This document shows positions 1 to 8,391 of a DNA stretch of 32,634 nucleotides, in pieces. Numbering within the stretch: the first letter of the stretch is position 1; each line of letters starts with the position of its first letter. Origin of the DNA: Nocardioidaceae bacterium (GTDB lineage: Bacteria; Actinomycetota; Actinomycetes; Propionibacteriales; Nocardioidaceae); contig JAICXL010000026.1 of NCBI GenBank assembly GCA_025980475.1, forward strand, positions 1 through 32,634, in the 5' to 3' direction. The notes under the pieces were generated by a model that was not told where the DNA came from, searched no databases, and saw only the letters and a list, made by a program, of their open reading frames with translations. Position numbers and translations under genes: made by a program.

Positions 1-1
1 C

Positions 2-1870
2 AAGGTCAAGTACGGCGACTCGGCCCAGGCCGAGACAATCCGCAAGATGATCGTGGCGATGAGCCGCGACATCCGGGTGCTCGTCATCAAGCTCGCCGAC
101 CGGCTGCACAACATGCGCACGCTGCGCTACGTCAAGCAGGAGACCCAGGAGCGCAAGTCGCGCGAGGTGCTCGAGATCTACGCACCGCTCGCGCACCGGC
201 TGGGCATGAACACCTTGAAGTGGGAGCTGGAGGACCTCGCCTTCGCCACCCTGCACCCGAAGGTCTACGACGAGATCGTCCGCCTCGTCGCCGACCGGGC
301 GCCCTCGCGCGACCAGTTCCTGGCTCAGGTGATCAACCAGGTCGACGCCGACCTGAAGGCGGCGAAGATCAAGGCGCGCGTGACCGGTCGGCCGAAGCAC
401 TACTACTCGATCTACCAGAAGATGATCCACGGCGGCCGCGAGTTCACCGACATCTACGACCTGGTGGGCATCCGCATCCTCGTCGACTCCGACCCGGACT
501 GCTATGGCGTGCTCGGGGTGCTGCACAACCGCTGGAACCCGATCCCGGGGCGGTTCAAGGACTACGTGGCGATGCCGAAGTTCAACATGTACCAGTCGCT
601 GCACACGACCGTGATCGGCCCGGCCGGCAAGCCCGTCGAGCTGCAGATCCGGACCTTCGCGATGCACCGGCGGGCCGAGTACGGCGTGGCTGCCCACTGG
701 AAGTACAAGGAGGACGTCCGGACGGGGCACGCCGAGGAGGACACCTCCCGCGGCGACATGCAGTGGGTGCGACAGCTGCTCGAGTGGCAGAGCGAGGTGG
801 AGGACCCCGGCGAGTTCCTCGAGTCGCTGCGCTTCGAGATCAACGCCGCCGAGGTCTACGTCTTCACCCCGCGCGGGGACGTGATCGGACTGCCGATCGG
901 CTCCACCCCGGTCGACTTCGCCTACGCCATCCACACCGAGGTCGGCCACCACACCATCGGTGCGCGGGTCAACGGTCGGCTGGTGCCGCTGGAGTCCCGG
1001 CTCGAGCACGGCGACGTGGTCGAGGTGTTCACCTCCAAGGCGGCCAACGCGGGGCCGAGCCGCGACTGGCTCACCTTCGTGAAGTCACCGCGGGCCCGCA
1101 GCAAGATCCGGCACTGGTTCACCAAGGAGCGCCGCGAGGAGGCCATCGACCAGGGCAAGGACCAGATCGCCCGGCTGCTGCGCAAGGAGGGCCTCCCGCT
1201 GAAGCGGGTGATGACCCACGACTCGCTCACCCAGGTCGCGCACGACCTGCGGCTCCCGGACGTGTCGGCCCTCTACGCAGCCGTCGGCGAGGGCAACATC
1301 GGCGCCCAGACCGTCGTGCGCAAGGTGATCGGCACCTACGGTGGCGCGGAGGGGGCCGCCGAAGACCTCGCCGAGGCGGTCAGCATCACCCGCCCGCGCC
1401 GGGCGCGGGTGCCGTCGTCGAGCGACTCGGGGGTGATCGTCAAGGGCATCACCGACGTGCTGGTCAAGCTGGCCAAGTGCTGCACACCGGTGCCCGGCGA
1501 CGAGATCATCGGGTTCGTCACCCGCGGCTCCGGTGTCTCGGTGCACCGTCGTGACTGCACCAACGCGGGCGACCTCCTCGGCCAGCCCGAGCGCCTCGTC
1601 GAGGTGGAGTGGGCACCGACCGCCCAGTCCACCTTCCTGGTGCAGATCCAGGTCGAGGCCCTCGACCGTGCCCGGCTGCTCTCCGACATCACGATGGTGC
1701 TCTCGGACCAGCACGTGAACATCCTCTCCGCGAGCCTCAGCACCGGGCGTGACCGGATAGCCAAGAGCAAGTTCACCTTCGAGATGGCCGACCCGAAGCA
1801 CCTCGGCTCCGTGCTCAAGGCAGTCCGGGGTGTGGACGGCGTCTTCGACGCCTACCGACTCACCCAGTAG
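2..1870 (+). CDS. relA: Bifunctional (p)ppGpp synthetase/hydrolase Rel (RSH family), 5' end missing
   Basis: Makes and degrades the stringent-response alarmone (p)ppGpp in the cytoplasm. The frame is open to the left edge, so the N-terminus and most of the HD hydrolase domain lie outside; the ATG at 47 is internal. Visible in order: the end of the HD domain ([15 protein letters not shown], about 90-150), the RelA/SpoT synthetase domain (about 330-720) with the RFKD motif at 551-562, a TGS domain (from [12 protein letters not shown], about 856-1040), a conserved Cys motif ([13 protein letters not shown], about 1470-1510), and a C-terminal ACT domain (about 1630-1870). The RxKD form of the motif is known from bifunctional Rel enzymes, whereas synthetase-only RelA has ExDD, so I infer both activities. 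It converges with the DUF349 gene, 27 bp away; no clear terminator hairpin was seen between them. Confidence 0.96.
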   Translation, partial: KVKYGDSAQAETIRKMIVAMSRDIRVLVIKLADRLHNMRTLRYVKQETQERKSREVLEIYAPLAHRLGMNTLKWELEDLAFATLHPKVYDEIVRLVADRAPSRDQFLAQVINQVDADLKAAKIKARVTGRPKHYYSIYQKMIHGGREFTDIYDLVGIRILVDSDPDCYGVLGVLHNRWNPIPGRFKDYVAMPKFNMYQSLHTTVIGPAGKPVELQIRTFAMHRRAEYGVAAHWKYKEDVRTGHAEEDTSRGDMQWVRQLLEWQSEVEDPGEFLESLRFEINAAEVYVFTPRGDVIGLPIGSTPVDFAYAIHTEVGHHTIGARVNGRLVPLESRLEHGDVVEVFTSKAANAGPSRDWLTFVKSPRARSKIRHWFTKERREEAIDQGKDQIARLLRKEGLPLKRVMTHDSLTQVAHDLRLPDVSALYAAVGEGNIGAQTVVRKVIGTYGGAEGAAEDLAEAVSITRPRRARVPSSSDSGVIVKGITDVLVKLAKCCTPVPGDEIIGFVTRGSGVSVHRRDCTNAGDLLGQPERLVEVEWAPTAQSTFLVQIQVEALDRARLLSDITMVLSDQHVNILSASLSTGRDRIAKSKFTFEMADPKHLGSVLKAVRGVDGVFDAYRLTQ

Positions 1871-1897
1871 CCGGCGCGGTCGTCAGCCGGGAGCAGC

Positions 1898-3157
1898 TCA
1901 GCCGGAGAACTCGCTGGCGGTCTTCTCCGCCATCTCCAGGAAGGCCCGCCTCGAGGCGAGGTCGTCCTCCAGGTCGTGCACCCGCTTGTCCGCACCCTCC
2001 GCGCGGGCCCGCTCCAGGTCGGCCTCCAGGTCGGCGATCGCGGTGCGCAGCTTGGTGACCAGGTCGTCGGCGCGCGCGGACTTCTCCGGGTCCGAGCGGC
2101 GCCACTGGTCCTCCTCGACCGCGCGGATCGCCTGCTCGACCTTGCGGATCCGCGCCTCCAGCGCCTTGATCTGGTCGCGGGGGACCTTCCCGGCGGCGTC
2201 CCACCGCTCCGAGATCGAGCGGAAGGCCCGCTTGGCGGCGTCCAGGTCGGTGACCGGGACCAGCGCCTCCGCCTCGACCAGGAGCGCCTGCTTCTTCTCG
2301 GCGTTGGCGGTGAACTCCGCGTCCTGCTGGGCGTTGGCGGCGTCGCGCGCACCGAAGAAGGCATCCTGGGCCCCCCGGAAGCGTGTCCACAACTGGTCGT
2401 CGACGCCCTTCGGGGCCGGACCGGCGGCCTTCCACTGCTGCATCAGGGAGCGGTAGGTCGCCGCGGTGGCTCCCCAGTCGGTGGAGTCCGCGAGCGCCTC
2501 GGCCTCCTTCACCAGCCGCTCCTTGACCACCCGGGCGGACTCGCGCTTCTCGTTCATCTCCGCGAAGTGCGACTTGCGCCGGCGCGTGTAGGTCGTGCGG
2601 GCACCGGAGAAGCGGTGCCACAGGTCGTCGTCGGTGGCCTTGTCGAGCCTGGGCAGGTCCTTCCACTCGGTGAGCAGGTCGCGCAACCGGTTGGCGCCGT
2701 TGCGCCAGTCGTCGCCCTGCGCGAGCCGCTCGGCCTCCGTCACGATCTCACCCTTGCGCTCGCGCGCCTGCTCGATGCGGCGGGCCCGCTCCGCGCGGCG
2801 CTGCTCTCGCTGCATGCCGATGACCGGCCGGAGGGCGTGGAGCCGCGCGGTCACTGCAACGTAGTCACCGACCGCGTTCGGCTCGGCCAGCTGTGCTGCG
2901 ACCTTGTCGAGCGACGCGGTCGCCTCCTCCGGGCCCAGCGCACCCGCACGGACCCGCTGCTCGAGCAGTTGCACCTCGAAGGCGATCGCCTCGAACCGGC
3001 GGGTGAAGAAGGCCATCGCCTCCTCGGCGGAGCCCTCGGGGTACTGCCCGACTGCGTGCTCCTCCGGGCCGATCCGGACGAAGACCGTGCCGGTCTCGTC
3101 GATGCGGCCCCACGGGTTGGTCTCGCTGTTGCCGGTCTGGCTGCCTTGCGCGGTCAA
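1898..3157 (-). CDS. DUF349 domain-containing protein
   Basis: Cytoplasmic, strongly charged, helical protein of 419 residues with no signal peptide or membrane segment. After an N-terminal segment (NPWGRIDETGTVFVRIG, residues 14-30) that is typical of the actinobacterial members, there are three DUF349-like repeats at about 135-200, 208-275 and 286-345, each with a Trp-containing helix (DDLWHRFSGAR, DQLWTRFRGAQ, SERWDAAGKVP). The C-terminus is a predicted coiled coil rich in E, R, A and L. The start is a TTG at 3157-3155; it is chosen because an AGGGGA-like ribosome site lies about 8 bases upstream and the conserved N-terminal segment follows; no in-frame ATG would keep that segment. The molecular function of DUF349 proteins is not established. 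The gene is divergent from the metallo-hydrolase gene and convergent with Rel. Confidence 0.9.
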   Translation of the reverse strand: MTAQGSQTGNSETNPWGRIDETGTVFVRIGPEEHAVGQYPEGSAEEAMAFFTRRFEAIAFEVQLLEQRVRAGALGPEEATASLDKVAAQLAEPNAVGDYVAVTARLHALRPVIGMQREQRRAERARRIEQARERKGEIVTEAERLAQGDDWRNGANRLRDLLTEWKDLPRLDKATDDDLWHRFSGARTTYTRRRKSHFAEMNEKRESARVVKERLVKEAEALADSTDWGATAATYRSLMQQWKAAGPAPKGVDDQLWTRFRGAQDAFFGARDAANAQQDAEFTANAEKKQALLVEAEALVPVTDLDAAKRAFRSISERWDAAGKVPRDQIKALEARIRKVEQAIRAVEEDQWRRSDPEKSARADDLVTKLRTAIADLEADLERARAEGADKRVHDLEDDLASRRAFLEMAEKTASEFSG

Positions 3158-3195
3158 CTGCTGTTTCCCCTCGTGTCCGACGTGAGACGTGCCTC

Positions 3196-3201
3196 ATCGT
3201 A
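3196..3201 (-). promoter_or_regulatory. Possible -10 element for the DUF349 gene
   Basis: On the minus strand the hexamer TACGAT matches the actinobacterial TANNNT consensus and lies about 38 bases before the TTG start at 3157. No convincing -35 was found. The 120-bp divergent gap 3158-3277 also holds TAGGCT near 3230 on the plus strand, which could serve the metallo-hydrolase gene. Both are pattern matches only. Confidence 0.3.
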
Positions 3202-3277
3202 CGCATGCGGGGCCGGCCACGCGGGCCAGTAGGCTGGCGCGTGACCCCAGGCCCCTGACCCATCGTTGGAGACGACC

Positions 3278-3979
3278 GTGCTGATCGCAGGCTTCCCTGC
3301 TGGGCCCTGGGCCACGAACTGCTACGTCGTGGCGACCGGTCCCCGGAGCGAGTGCGTGGTCGTCGATCCCGGCAAGGACTCGACGGTGGGGGTGGACCAG
3401 GTGGTCCGCGAGCACCACCTCAAGCCGGTTTCCGTGCTGCTCACCCACGGGCACGTCGACCACATGTGGTGCGTCGCACCGGTGGCGGGGACGTACGACG
3501 CCACCGCCTGGATCCACCCACGCGACCGGCACCTGCTGGCCGACCCGATGGCCGGGATGTCTCCGGAGACGGGCGCGATGCTCCTGGGAGAAAAGTTCGA
3601 GTTCACCGAGCCCGACCGGGTCGAGGAGCTGGTCGACGGGCACACCCTCGAGCTGGCCGGGCTGCAGTTCCTCGTCGACCACACCCCCGGGCACACGGCG
3701 GGCTCGGTCACCTTCCGCACCCCCTACGACGACCCCGGCGTGTCCCAGCTCATGTTCGCCGGGGACCTGCTCTTCGCCGGCTCGATCGGCCGCACCGACC
3801 TGCCCGGCGGGGACCATCCGACGATGCTGCGCACCCTTCGCGAGAAGGTGCTCACCCTGCCCGACGACATAGTGGTGCTGCCCGGCCACGGGGAGCAGAC
3901 CTCGATCGCCCGCGAGCGCGCCACCAACCCGTTCCTGCTCGAGCTGCAAGACGACAGCCCGGCCGGAAGCGTGATCTGA
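3278..3979 (+). CDS. Metallo-beta-lactamase-fold hydrolase (glyoxalase II-like)
   Basis: A 233-residue MBL-fold hydrolase of the glyoxalase II/YcbL-like type, cytoplasmic, two metal ions expected. Visible metal ligands: the THGHVDH motif (HxHxDH, about 3445-3465), the later His in HTPGHTAG (about 3680-3700), the Asp in FAGDLLFAGSIGRTDLP (about 3755-3805), and the terminal His in LPGHGEQTS (about 3880-3905). The GTG at 3278 is preferred over the TTG at 3266 because GGAG at 3268-3271 sits 6 bases before it and the protein then begins with the usual LIAGFPAGPWATNCY. It is followed after 13 bp by hisS; this pairing recurs in actinobacteria. The substrate cannot be told from sequence; a thioester such as S-lactoyl-thiol is possible but unproven. 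Confidence 0.88.
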   Translation: MLIAGFPAGPWATNCYVVATGPRSECVVVDPGKDSTVGVDQVVREHHLKPVSVLLTHGHVDHMWCVAPVAGTYDATAWIHPRDRHLLADPMAGMSPETGAMLLGEKFEFTEPDRVEELVDGHTLELAGLQFLVDHTPGHTAGSVTFRTPYDDPGVSQLMFAGDLLFAGSIGRTDLPGGDHPTMLRTLREKVLTLPDDIVVLPGHGEQTSIARERATNPFLLELQDDSPAGSVI

Positions 3980-3992
3980 GGACTCGACAGAG

Positions 3993-5387
3993 ATGGCCAG
4001 ACCAACCCCGCTCAGTGGGTTTCCCGAGCTGCTGCCCGCGCAGCGCCTGGTGGAGCAGCAGGTGATCGACACGCTCCGGCAGGCCTTCGAGCTGCACGGC
4101 TTCGCCGGTGTGGAGACCCGCGCCGTGGAGCCGATGGACCAGCTGCTCCGCAAGGGCGACACCTCCAAGGAGGTCTACGTCCTGCGTCGGCTGCAGGCCG
4201 ACTCCGGAGAAGGCCCCGGAGAAGGCCCCGGAGAAGGCGCCGGGGACGCCGCAGGCCGGACCGCCGGCCTCGGGCTCCACTTCGACCTCACCGTGCCGTT
4301 CGCGCGCTACGTGCTCGAGAACGCCGGCAAGCTGGAGTTCCCCTTCCGGCGCTACCAGATCCAGAAGGCATGGCGTGGCGAGCGGCCGCAGGAGGGGCGC
4401 TTCCGGGAGTTCACTCAGGCAGACATCGACATCGTCGGCCGCGACCAGCTGCCGTTCCACCACGACGTCGAGATCGCCCGGGTGATGCTCGACGCGTTGT
4501 CGCGGTTGGACTTCCTGCCGCCCCTCCGGCTCCAGGTCAACAACCGCAAGCTGATCCAGGGCTTCTACAGCGGGCTCGGCGTCGCCGACACCGAGGAGGT
4601 GATGCGGCTGGTCGACAAGCTCGACAAGCTGTCCGAGGACGAGGTCGCCAGGTCGCTGGTCGCCGACGCGGGCCTCAGTGACGACCAGGCCGCCCTGTGC
4701 CTGCGGCTGGCCACCATCTGCACGTCCGACGACTCCTTCACCGACCAGGTTCGGGCGCTCGGCATCACTCACCCGATGCTGGAGGAGGGCCTCGAGGAGC
4801 TCACCGCCCTCGTCCGCGCGTGCGCGTCGCTGACCACCGACCGGGCCACCGTGGTGGCCGACCTGCGGATCGCGCGCGGCCTGGACTACTACACCGGCAC
4901 GGTCTTCGAGACCCGGCTCGAGGGGCAGGAGTCCCTGGGCTCGGTCTGCTCCGGCGGTCGCTACGACGCGCTCGCGACGGACGGCCGGACGACCTATCCG
5001 GGCGTCGGCATCTCGCTGGGCGTCAGCCGGCTCCTGGTGCCGCTGCTCAACCGCGGCGAGCTGACCGCGAGCCGCGTGGTGCCGAGCGTGGTCCTGGTGG
5101 CGCTCGTCGACGAGGAGACGCGGCCGGCCAGCGAGGCGGTCGCCGACGCGCTGCGTCGGCGCGGCATCGCCTGCGAGGTAGCGCCGGCGCCGCAGAAGTT
5201 CGGCAAGCAGATCCGCTACGCGGAGCGTCGCGGGATCCCGTTCGTCTGGTTCCCCGCGCCGGACGGCGACCAGGTGAAGGACATCCGCAGCGGAAACCAG
5301 GTCGACGCCGACCCACAGGGGTGGGAGCCTCCAGGGATCGACCGGAGACCGACCGTGGTCCGACGACAGAAGGAGCAGCACCCGTGA
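3993..5387 (+). CDS. hisS: Histidyl-tRNA synthetase
   Basis: Class II aminoacyl-tRNA synthetase that charges tRNA-His in the cytoplasm, 464 residues. Motif 1 region at the N-terminus ([13 protein letters not shown]), motif 2 ([17 protein letters not shown], about residues 128-145), the histidine-binding [12 protein letters not shown] (about 292-303) and SGGRYDAL precede a C-terminal anticodon-binding domain beginning near [11 protein letters not shown]. It is unusual in carrying a low-complexity Gly/Glu/Pro insert at residues 71-91 (three GEGP-like repeats) between LRRLQAD and [12 protein letters not shown], encoded by a 12-bp tandem repeat. The ATG at 3993 gives the expected N-terminus. The last four bases overlap aspS as GTGA, so the two synthetases are probably translationally coupled. 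Confidence 0.97.
   Translation: MARPTPLSGFPELLPAQRLVEQQVIDTLRQAFELHGFAGVETRAVEPMDQLLRKGDTSKEVYVLRRLQADSGEGPGEGPGEGAGDAAGRTAGLGLHFDLTVPFARYVLENAGKLEFPFRRYQIQKAWRGERPQEGRFREFTQADIDIVGRDQLPFHHDVEIARVMLDALSRLDFLPPLRLQVNNRKLIQGFYSGLGVADTEEVMRLVDKLDKLSEDEVARSLVADAGLSDDQAALCLRLATICTSDDSFTDQVRALGITHPMLEEGLEELTALVRACASLTTDRATVVADLRIARGLDYYTGTVFETRLEGQESLGSVCSGGRYDALATDGRTTYPGVGISLGVSRLLVPLLNRGELTASRVVPSVVLVALVDEETRPASEAVADALRRRGIACEVAPAPQKFGKQIRYAERRGIPFVWFPAPDGDQVKDIRSGNQVDADPQGWEPPGIDRRPTVVRRQKEQHP
4206..4241 (+). repeat. 12-bp in-frame tandem repeat within hisS (3 units)
   Basis: Three consecutive 12-base units, GGAGAAGGCCCC twice and then GGAGAAGGCGCC, encode repeated G-E-G-P residues. The length is a multiple of three, so gain or loss of a unit keeps the reading frame. 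It lies in a surface-loop position just before the FDLTVPF strand of the synthetase core. Confidence 0.9.
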
Positions 5388-7165
5388 TCCGCACCCATGA
5401 GGCCGGCGCCCTGCGCGCCAAGGACGCCGACCAGACGGTGACCCTCGCGGGGTGGGTGGCCCGGCGGCGGGATCACGGGGGAGTGGCGTTCATCGACCTG
5501 CGCGACGCCAGCGGCGTGGTGCAGGTGGTGATCCGGGACGAGGAGGTCGCCCACGGACTGCGCAACGAGTTCTGCCTCAAGGTGACCGGCAAGGTCACGA
5601 TGCGACCGGAGGGCAACCAGAACCCGGAGCTGCCGACCGGTGACATCGAGGTGATCGCCGACCCAGGAGGTGCCGGGGTCGAGGTGCTCAGTGAGTCCGC
5701 GCCGCTGCCGTTCCCGATCGACGACGCTGCGTCGCACCACGGGGGCGACGTCGGTGAGGAGGCACGTCTCCGGCACCGCTACCTCGACCTTCGCCGCAGC
5801 GGGCCCAACGCGGCCCTCCGGTTGCGCAGCAGGGTCAACAAGGCCGCCCGCGACGTGCTCGACGCACACGCCTTCGTGGAGGTCGAGACGCCCACCCTCA
5901 CCCGCTCGACCCCGGAGGGTGCCCGCGACTTCCTCGTGCCGGCCAGGCTCCAGCCCGGCAGCTGGTACGCCCTGCCGCAGAGCCCGCAGCTGTTCAAGCA
6001 GCTGCTGATGGTCGCCGGGATGGAGCGCTACTACCAGATCGCCCGCTGCTACCGCGACGAGGACTTCCGCGCCGACCGGCAGCCGGAGTTCACCCAGCTC
6101 GACATCGAGATGAGCTTCGTCGAGCAGGACGACGTCATCGCCCTGTCCGAGGAGGTGCTCCGGTCGCTGTGGCGGCTGATCGGCCACGACCTGGTCACGC
6201 CGATCCCGCGGATGACCTATGCCGAGGTGATGGCCCGCTACGGCAGCGACAAGCCCGACCTGCGCGTCGACCTGGAGCTGGTCGAGTGCACCGACTACTT
6301 CAAGGACACCGGCTTCCGGGTGTTCCAGGCGCCGTACGTCGGGGCCGTGGTCATGCCCGGCGGGGCCGACCAGGCCCGCCGGCAGCTCGACGCGTGGCAG
6401 GAGTGGGCCAAGCAGCGCGGGGCCAGGGGGCTGGCCTACCTCCTGGTCAAGGACGACGGCACCCTGACCGGCCCTGTCGCCAAGAACCTGTCCGACGCCG
6501 AGCGTGCAGGCATCGCCGACCACGTCGGTGCCAAGGCCGGCGACTGCATCTTCTTCGCTGCCGGCCCGGTCAAGTCCAGTAGGGCGCTGCTCGGGGCGGC
6601 CCGGATGGAGATCGGCCGCCGCTGCGGGTTGGTCGACGAGGACGCCTGGAGCTTCCTGTGGGTCGTCGACGCGCCCCTCTTCGAGCCATCCGGCGAGGCC
6701 ACGGCGGCGGGGGACGTCGCCGTCGGACACGGCGCGTGGACGGCCGTCCACCACGCCTTCACCAGCCCCCAGGACCTCGAGGGCTTCGACAAGAACCCCG
6801 GGTCAGCGTTGGCCTGGGCCTACGACATCGTCTGCAACGGCAACGAGATCGGCGGGGGCTCGATCCGTATCCACCGCCGCGACATCCAGGAGCGCGTCTT
6901 CGCCGTCATGGGCCTCGAGGAGGGGGAGGCGCAGGAGAAGTTCGGCTTCCTGCTCGACGCCTTCGCCTACGGCGCCCCACCCCACGGCGGGATCGCCTTC
7001 GGCTGGGACCGGATCTGCGCGCTGCTCAGCCACACCGACTCGATCCGCGACGTGATCGCGTTCCCGAAGAGCGGTGGCGGTTACGACCCGCTCACCGGCG
7101 CGCCGGCGGCGATCACGCCGGAGCAGCGCAAGGAGGCCGGCGTGGACGCCAGTCCGCAGGGCTGA
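5384..7165 (+). CDS. aspS: Aspartyl-tRNA synthetase (probably the Asp/Asn non-discriminating type)
   Basis: Class IIb synthetase of 593 residues. The N-terminal OB-fold anticodon domain (residues 1-100, [20 protein letters not shown]) is followed by the catalytic core with motif 2 ([19 protein letters not shown]), a bacterial GAD insertion domain, and motif 3 ([13 protein letters not shown]) near the C-terminus. The GTG at 5384 is chosen because AGGAG at 5371-5375 lies 8 bases upstream, the protein then begins [11 protein letters not shown] as expected, and it forms a GTGA overlap with hisS. The RRDHGG sequence has His where discriminating enzymes such as that of E. coli have Leu (RRDLGS); from recall this His is linked to AspRS that also mischarges tRNA-Asn for GatCAB correction. 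That specificity is inference. Confidence 0.96.
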   Translation: MIRTHEAGALRAKDADQTVTLAGWVARRRDHGGVAFIDLRDASGVVQVVIRDEEVAHGLRNEFCLKVTGKVTMRPEGNQNPELPTGDIEVIADPGGAGVEVLSESAPLPFPIDDAASHHGGDVGEEARLRHRYLDLRRSGPNAALRLRSRVNKAARDVLDAHAFVEVETPTLTRSTPEGARDFLVPARLQPGSWYALPQSPQLFKQLLMVAGMERYYQIARCYRDEDFRADRQPEFTQLDIEMSFVEQDDVIALSEEVLRSLWRLIGHDLVTPIPRMTYAEVMARYGSDKPDLRVDLELVECTDYFKDTGFRVFQAPYVGAVVMPGGADQARRQLDAWQEWAKQRGARGLAYLLVKDDGTLTGPVAKNLSDAERAGIADHVGAKAGDCIFFAAGPVKSSRALLGAARMEIGRRCGLVDEDAWSFLWVVDAPLFEPSGEATAAGDVAVGHGAWTAVHHAFTSPQDLEGFDKNPGSALAWAYDIVCNGNEIGGGSIRIHRRDIQERVFAVMGLEEGEAQEKFGFLLDAFAYGAPPHGGIAFGWDRICALLSHTDSIRDVIAFPKSGGGYDPLTGAPAAITPEQRKEAGVDASPQG

Positions 7166-7223
7166 TCCGCCGCTGTTCCCAGATTGTTACCCGAGGTTGC
7201 ACCCTGTTTGCCCTCCGGGTGAT

Positions 7224-7229
7224 TAGCGT
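7224..7229 (+). promoter_or_regulatory. Possible -10 element of the peptide ABC importer operon
   Basis: TAGCGT fits TANNNT and lies in the 104-bp gap between aspS and the first importer gene, about 40 bases before its ATG. TTGCAC at 7197-7202 resembles a -35 but the 21-base spacing is long. The gap starts after the aspS stop and shows no obvious terminator. Pattern match only. Confidence 0.35.
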
Positions 7230-7269
7230 AGCCCCCGGTCATGCACACATCTTTCGGGCAAGGGGCCGG

Positions 7270-8289
7270 ATGAGCCATCAGCTGGAACAGCTCGAGCCGG
7301 AGCTGGTCAACGACGAAAGACCTGTCTCCGCGACTCGGGAGATCACCGGAAGATCTCCGCTCCGGATCGCTTTCGGCCGCCTGCTCCAGGACAAGGTCGC
7401 GATGGTGTCCCTGGCCATCGTCATCTTCTTCGCCGTGATCGCCATCTTCGCGCCGCTGATCGCGTCCGCCCTCCACGTCAACCTGAACACCCAGTCGACC
7501 TGCGAGGTGACCGACTGCAACGCCGCAAGCTATGGCTACGGCCTGCCGTTGAAGGGCCCGCCGATGCACGGGTTCGACATCCACCATCCCTTCGGCATCG
7601 CCCCGCAGAACGGTGACGACAACCTCGCCTACTGGCTCTACGGCGCCCGCAACTCCCTCTTCATCGCCACCATGTCGACGGTCATCTCCACGGCGATCGG
7701 CCTCACCCTCGGCCTGATCGCCGGCTACGTCGGCGGCATCGTCGACCGGTCGATCAGCTTCGTGACCGACCTCTTCCTCGCGGTCCCCTACATCCTGGCC
7801 GCGCTGTCCCTGGCACCGATCCTCGACGAGCGGTTCGCGATCCATCCGGCCCTGCAGGCCAAGGTCACCTTCTGGTCGTTGATCGGCATCCTCAGCGTGC
7901 TCGGCTGGATGTACCTCGCCAGACTCATGCGCGGCGAAGTGCTGTCCCTGCGTGAGCGGGAGTACGTCGAGGCCGCCCGGCTGGTCGGGATGCCGACGCG
8001 GAGGATCCTGGTTCGTGAGATCCTGCCCAACCTCGTCGCCCCGATCGTGGTGGCGATCTCCCTGGGCCTGCCGGCCTACGTCACCGCGGAGGCCGGGCTG
8101 GCCTTCCTCGGCATCGGCATCGTCGGCAAGCCCAGCTGGGGACAGACCATCGACCAGGCCACGAACTGGTGGCAGCGCTACCCCCTCTACCTGTGGGAGC
8201 CGGTGATCGGAATCGTGCTCCTGGTCGTCGCACTCAACCTGCTCGGTGACTCGATCCGCGACGCGCTGGACCCCAAGACCCGAAGATGA
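7270..8289 (+). CDS. Peptide-type ABC transporter permease (DppC/OppC family)
   Basis: Inner-membrane permease subunit of 339 residues. A cytoplasmic N-tail of about 40 residues leads into the first helix (MVSLAIVIFFAVIAIFAPLI, about 45-64), then a long extracytoplasmic loop (about 66-120) with two Cys at 78 and 83 (TCEVTDC), then five further helices. The ATPase-docking EAA loop is visible as REYVEAARLVGMPTRRILVR. The C-terminus ends in the family-typical GDSIRDALDPKTRR. The start is the ATG at 7270, with AGGGG 5 bases upstream; other in-frame starts upstream fall inside aspS. It is unusual that this C-type permease comes first in the operon, before the binding protein. Peptide or nickel-type substrates are both known in this family; peptide is more likely given the operon. 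Confidence 0.92.
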   Translation: MSHQLEQLEPELVNDERPVSATREITGRSPLRIAFGRLLQDKVAMVSLAIVIFFAVIAIFAPLIASALHVNLNTQSTCEVTDCNAASYGYGLPLKGPPMHGFDIHHPFGIAPQNGDDNLAYWLYGARNSLFIATMSTVISTAIGLTLGLIAGYVGGIVDRSISFVTDLFLAVPYILAALSLAPILDERFAIHPALQAKVTFWSLIGILSVLGWMYLARLMRGEVLSLREREYVEAARLVGMPTRRILVREILPNLVAPIVVAISLGLPAYVTAEAGLAFLGIGIVGKPSWGQTIDQATNWWQRYPLYLWEPVIGIVLLVVALNLLGDSIRDALDPKTRR

Positions 8290-8336
8290 CCCACGGCTCG
8301 ACACGAGGACTTTCCACCACACAACGGTTGGAAGCA

Positions 8337-8361
8337 GGCCCCGGGGCACCCGCCCCGGGCC
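8337..8361 (+). promoter_or_regulatory. GC-rich hairpin between permease C and the binding-protein gene
   Basis: CCCGGGG (8340-8346) pairs with CCCCGGG (8353-8359) across the loop CACCCG; allowing one bulged C, two further G-C pairs extend the stem to 8337-8361. There is no U-run after it, so it is not a classic terminator. It lies 30 bases before the binding-protein start and may mark an mRNA processing or stability boundary. Confidence 0.5.
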
Positions 8362-8391
8362 ACCGGATGAAGAAGGAAGGCTGAGATCGGA

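Noticed and set aside
3266-3277. TTG at 3266 as the start of the metallo-hydrolase
   Set aside because: It overlaps the GGAG ribosome site that best serves the GTG at 3278.
3852-5381. Minus-strand open frame of 509 codons opposite hisS
   Set aside because: Its codons mirror hisS, the product is low-complexity Arg/Val/Asp-rich with no motif, and hisS has a full set of signature motifs.
5216-6754. Minus-strand open frame of 512 codons opposite aspS
   Set aside because: A GC-rich shadow of aspS; the translation has no recognisable domain or credible start.
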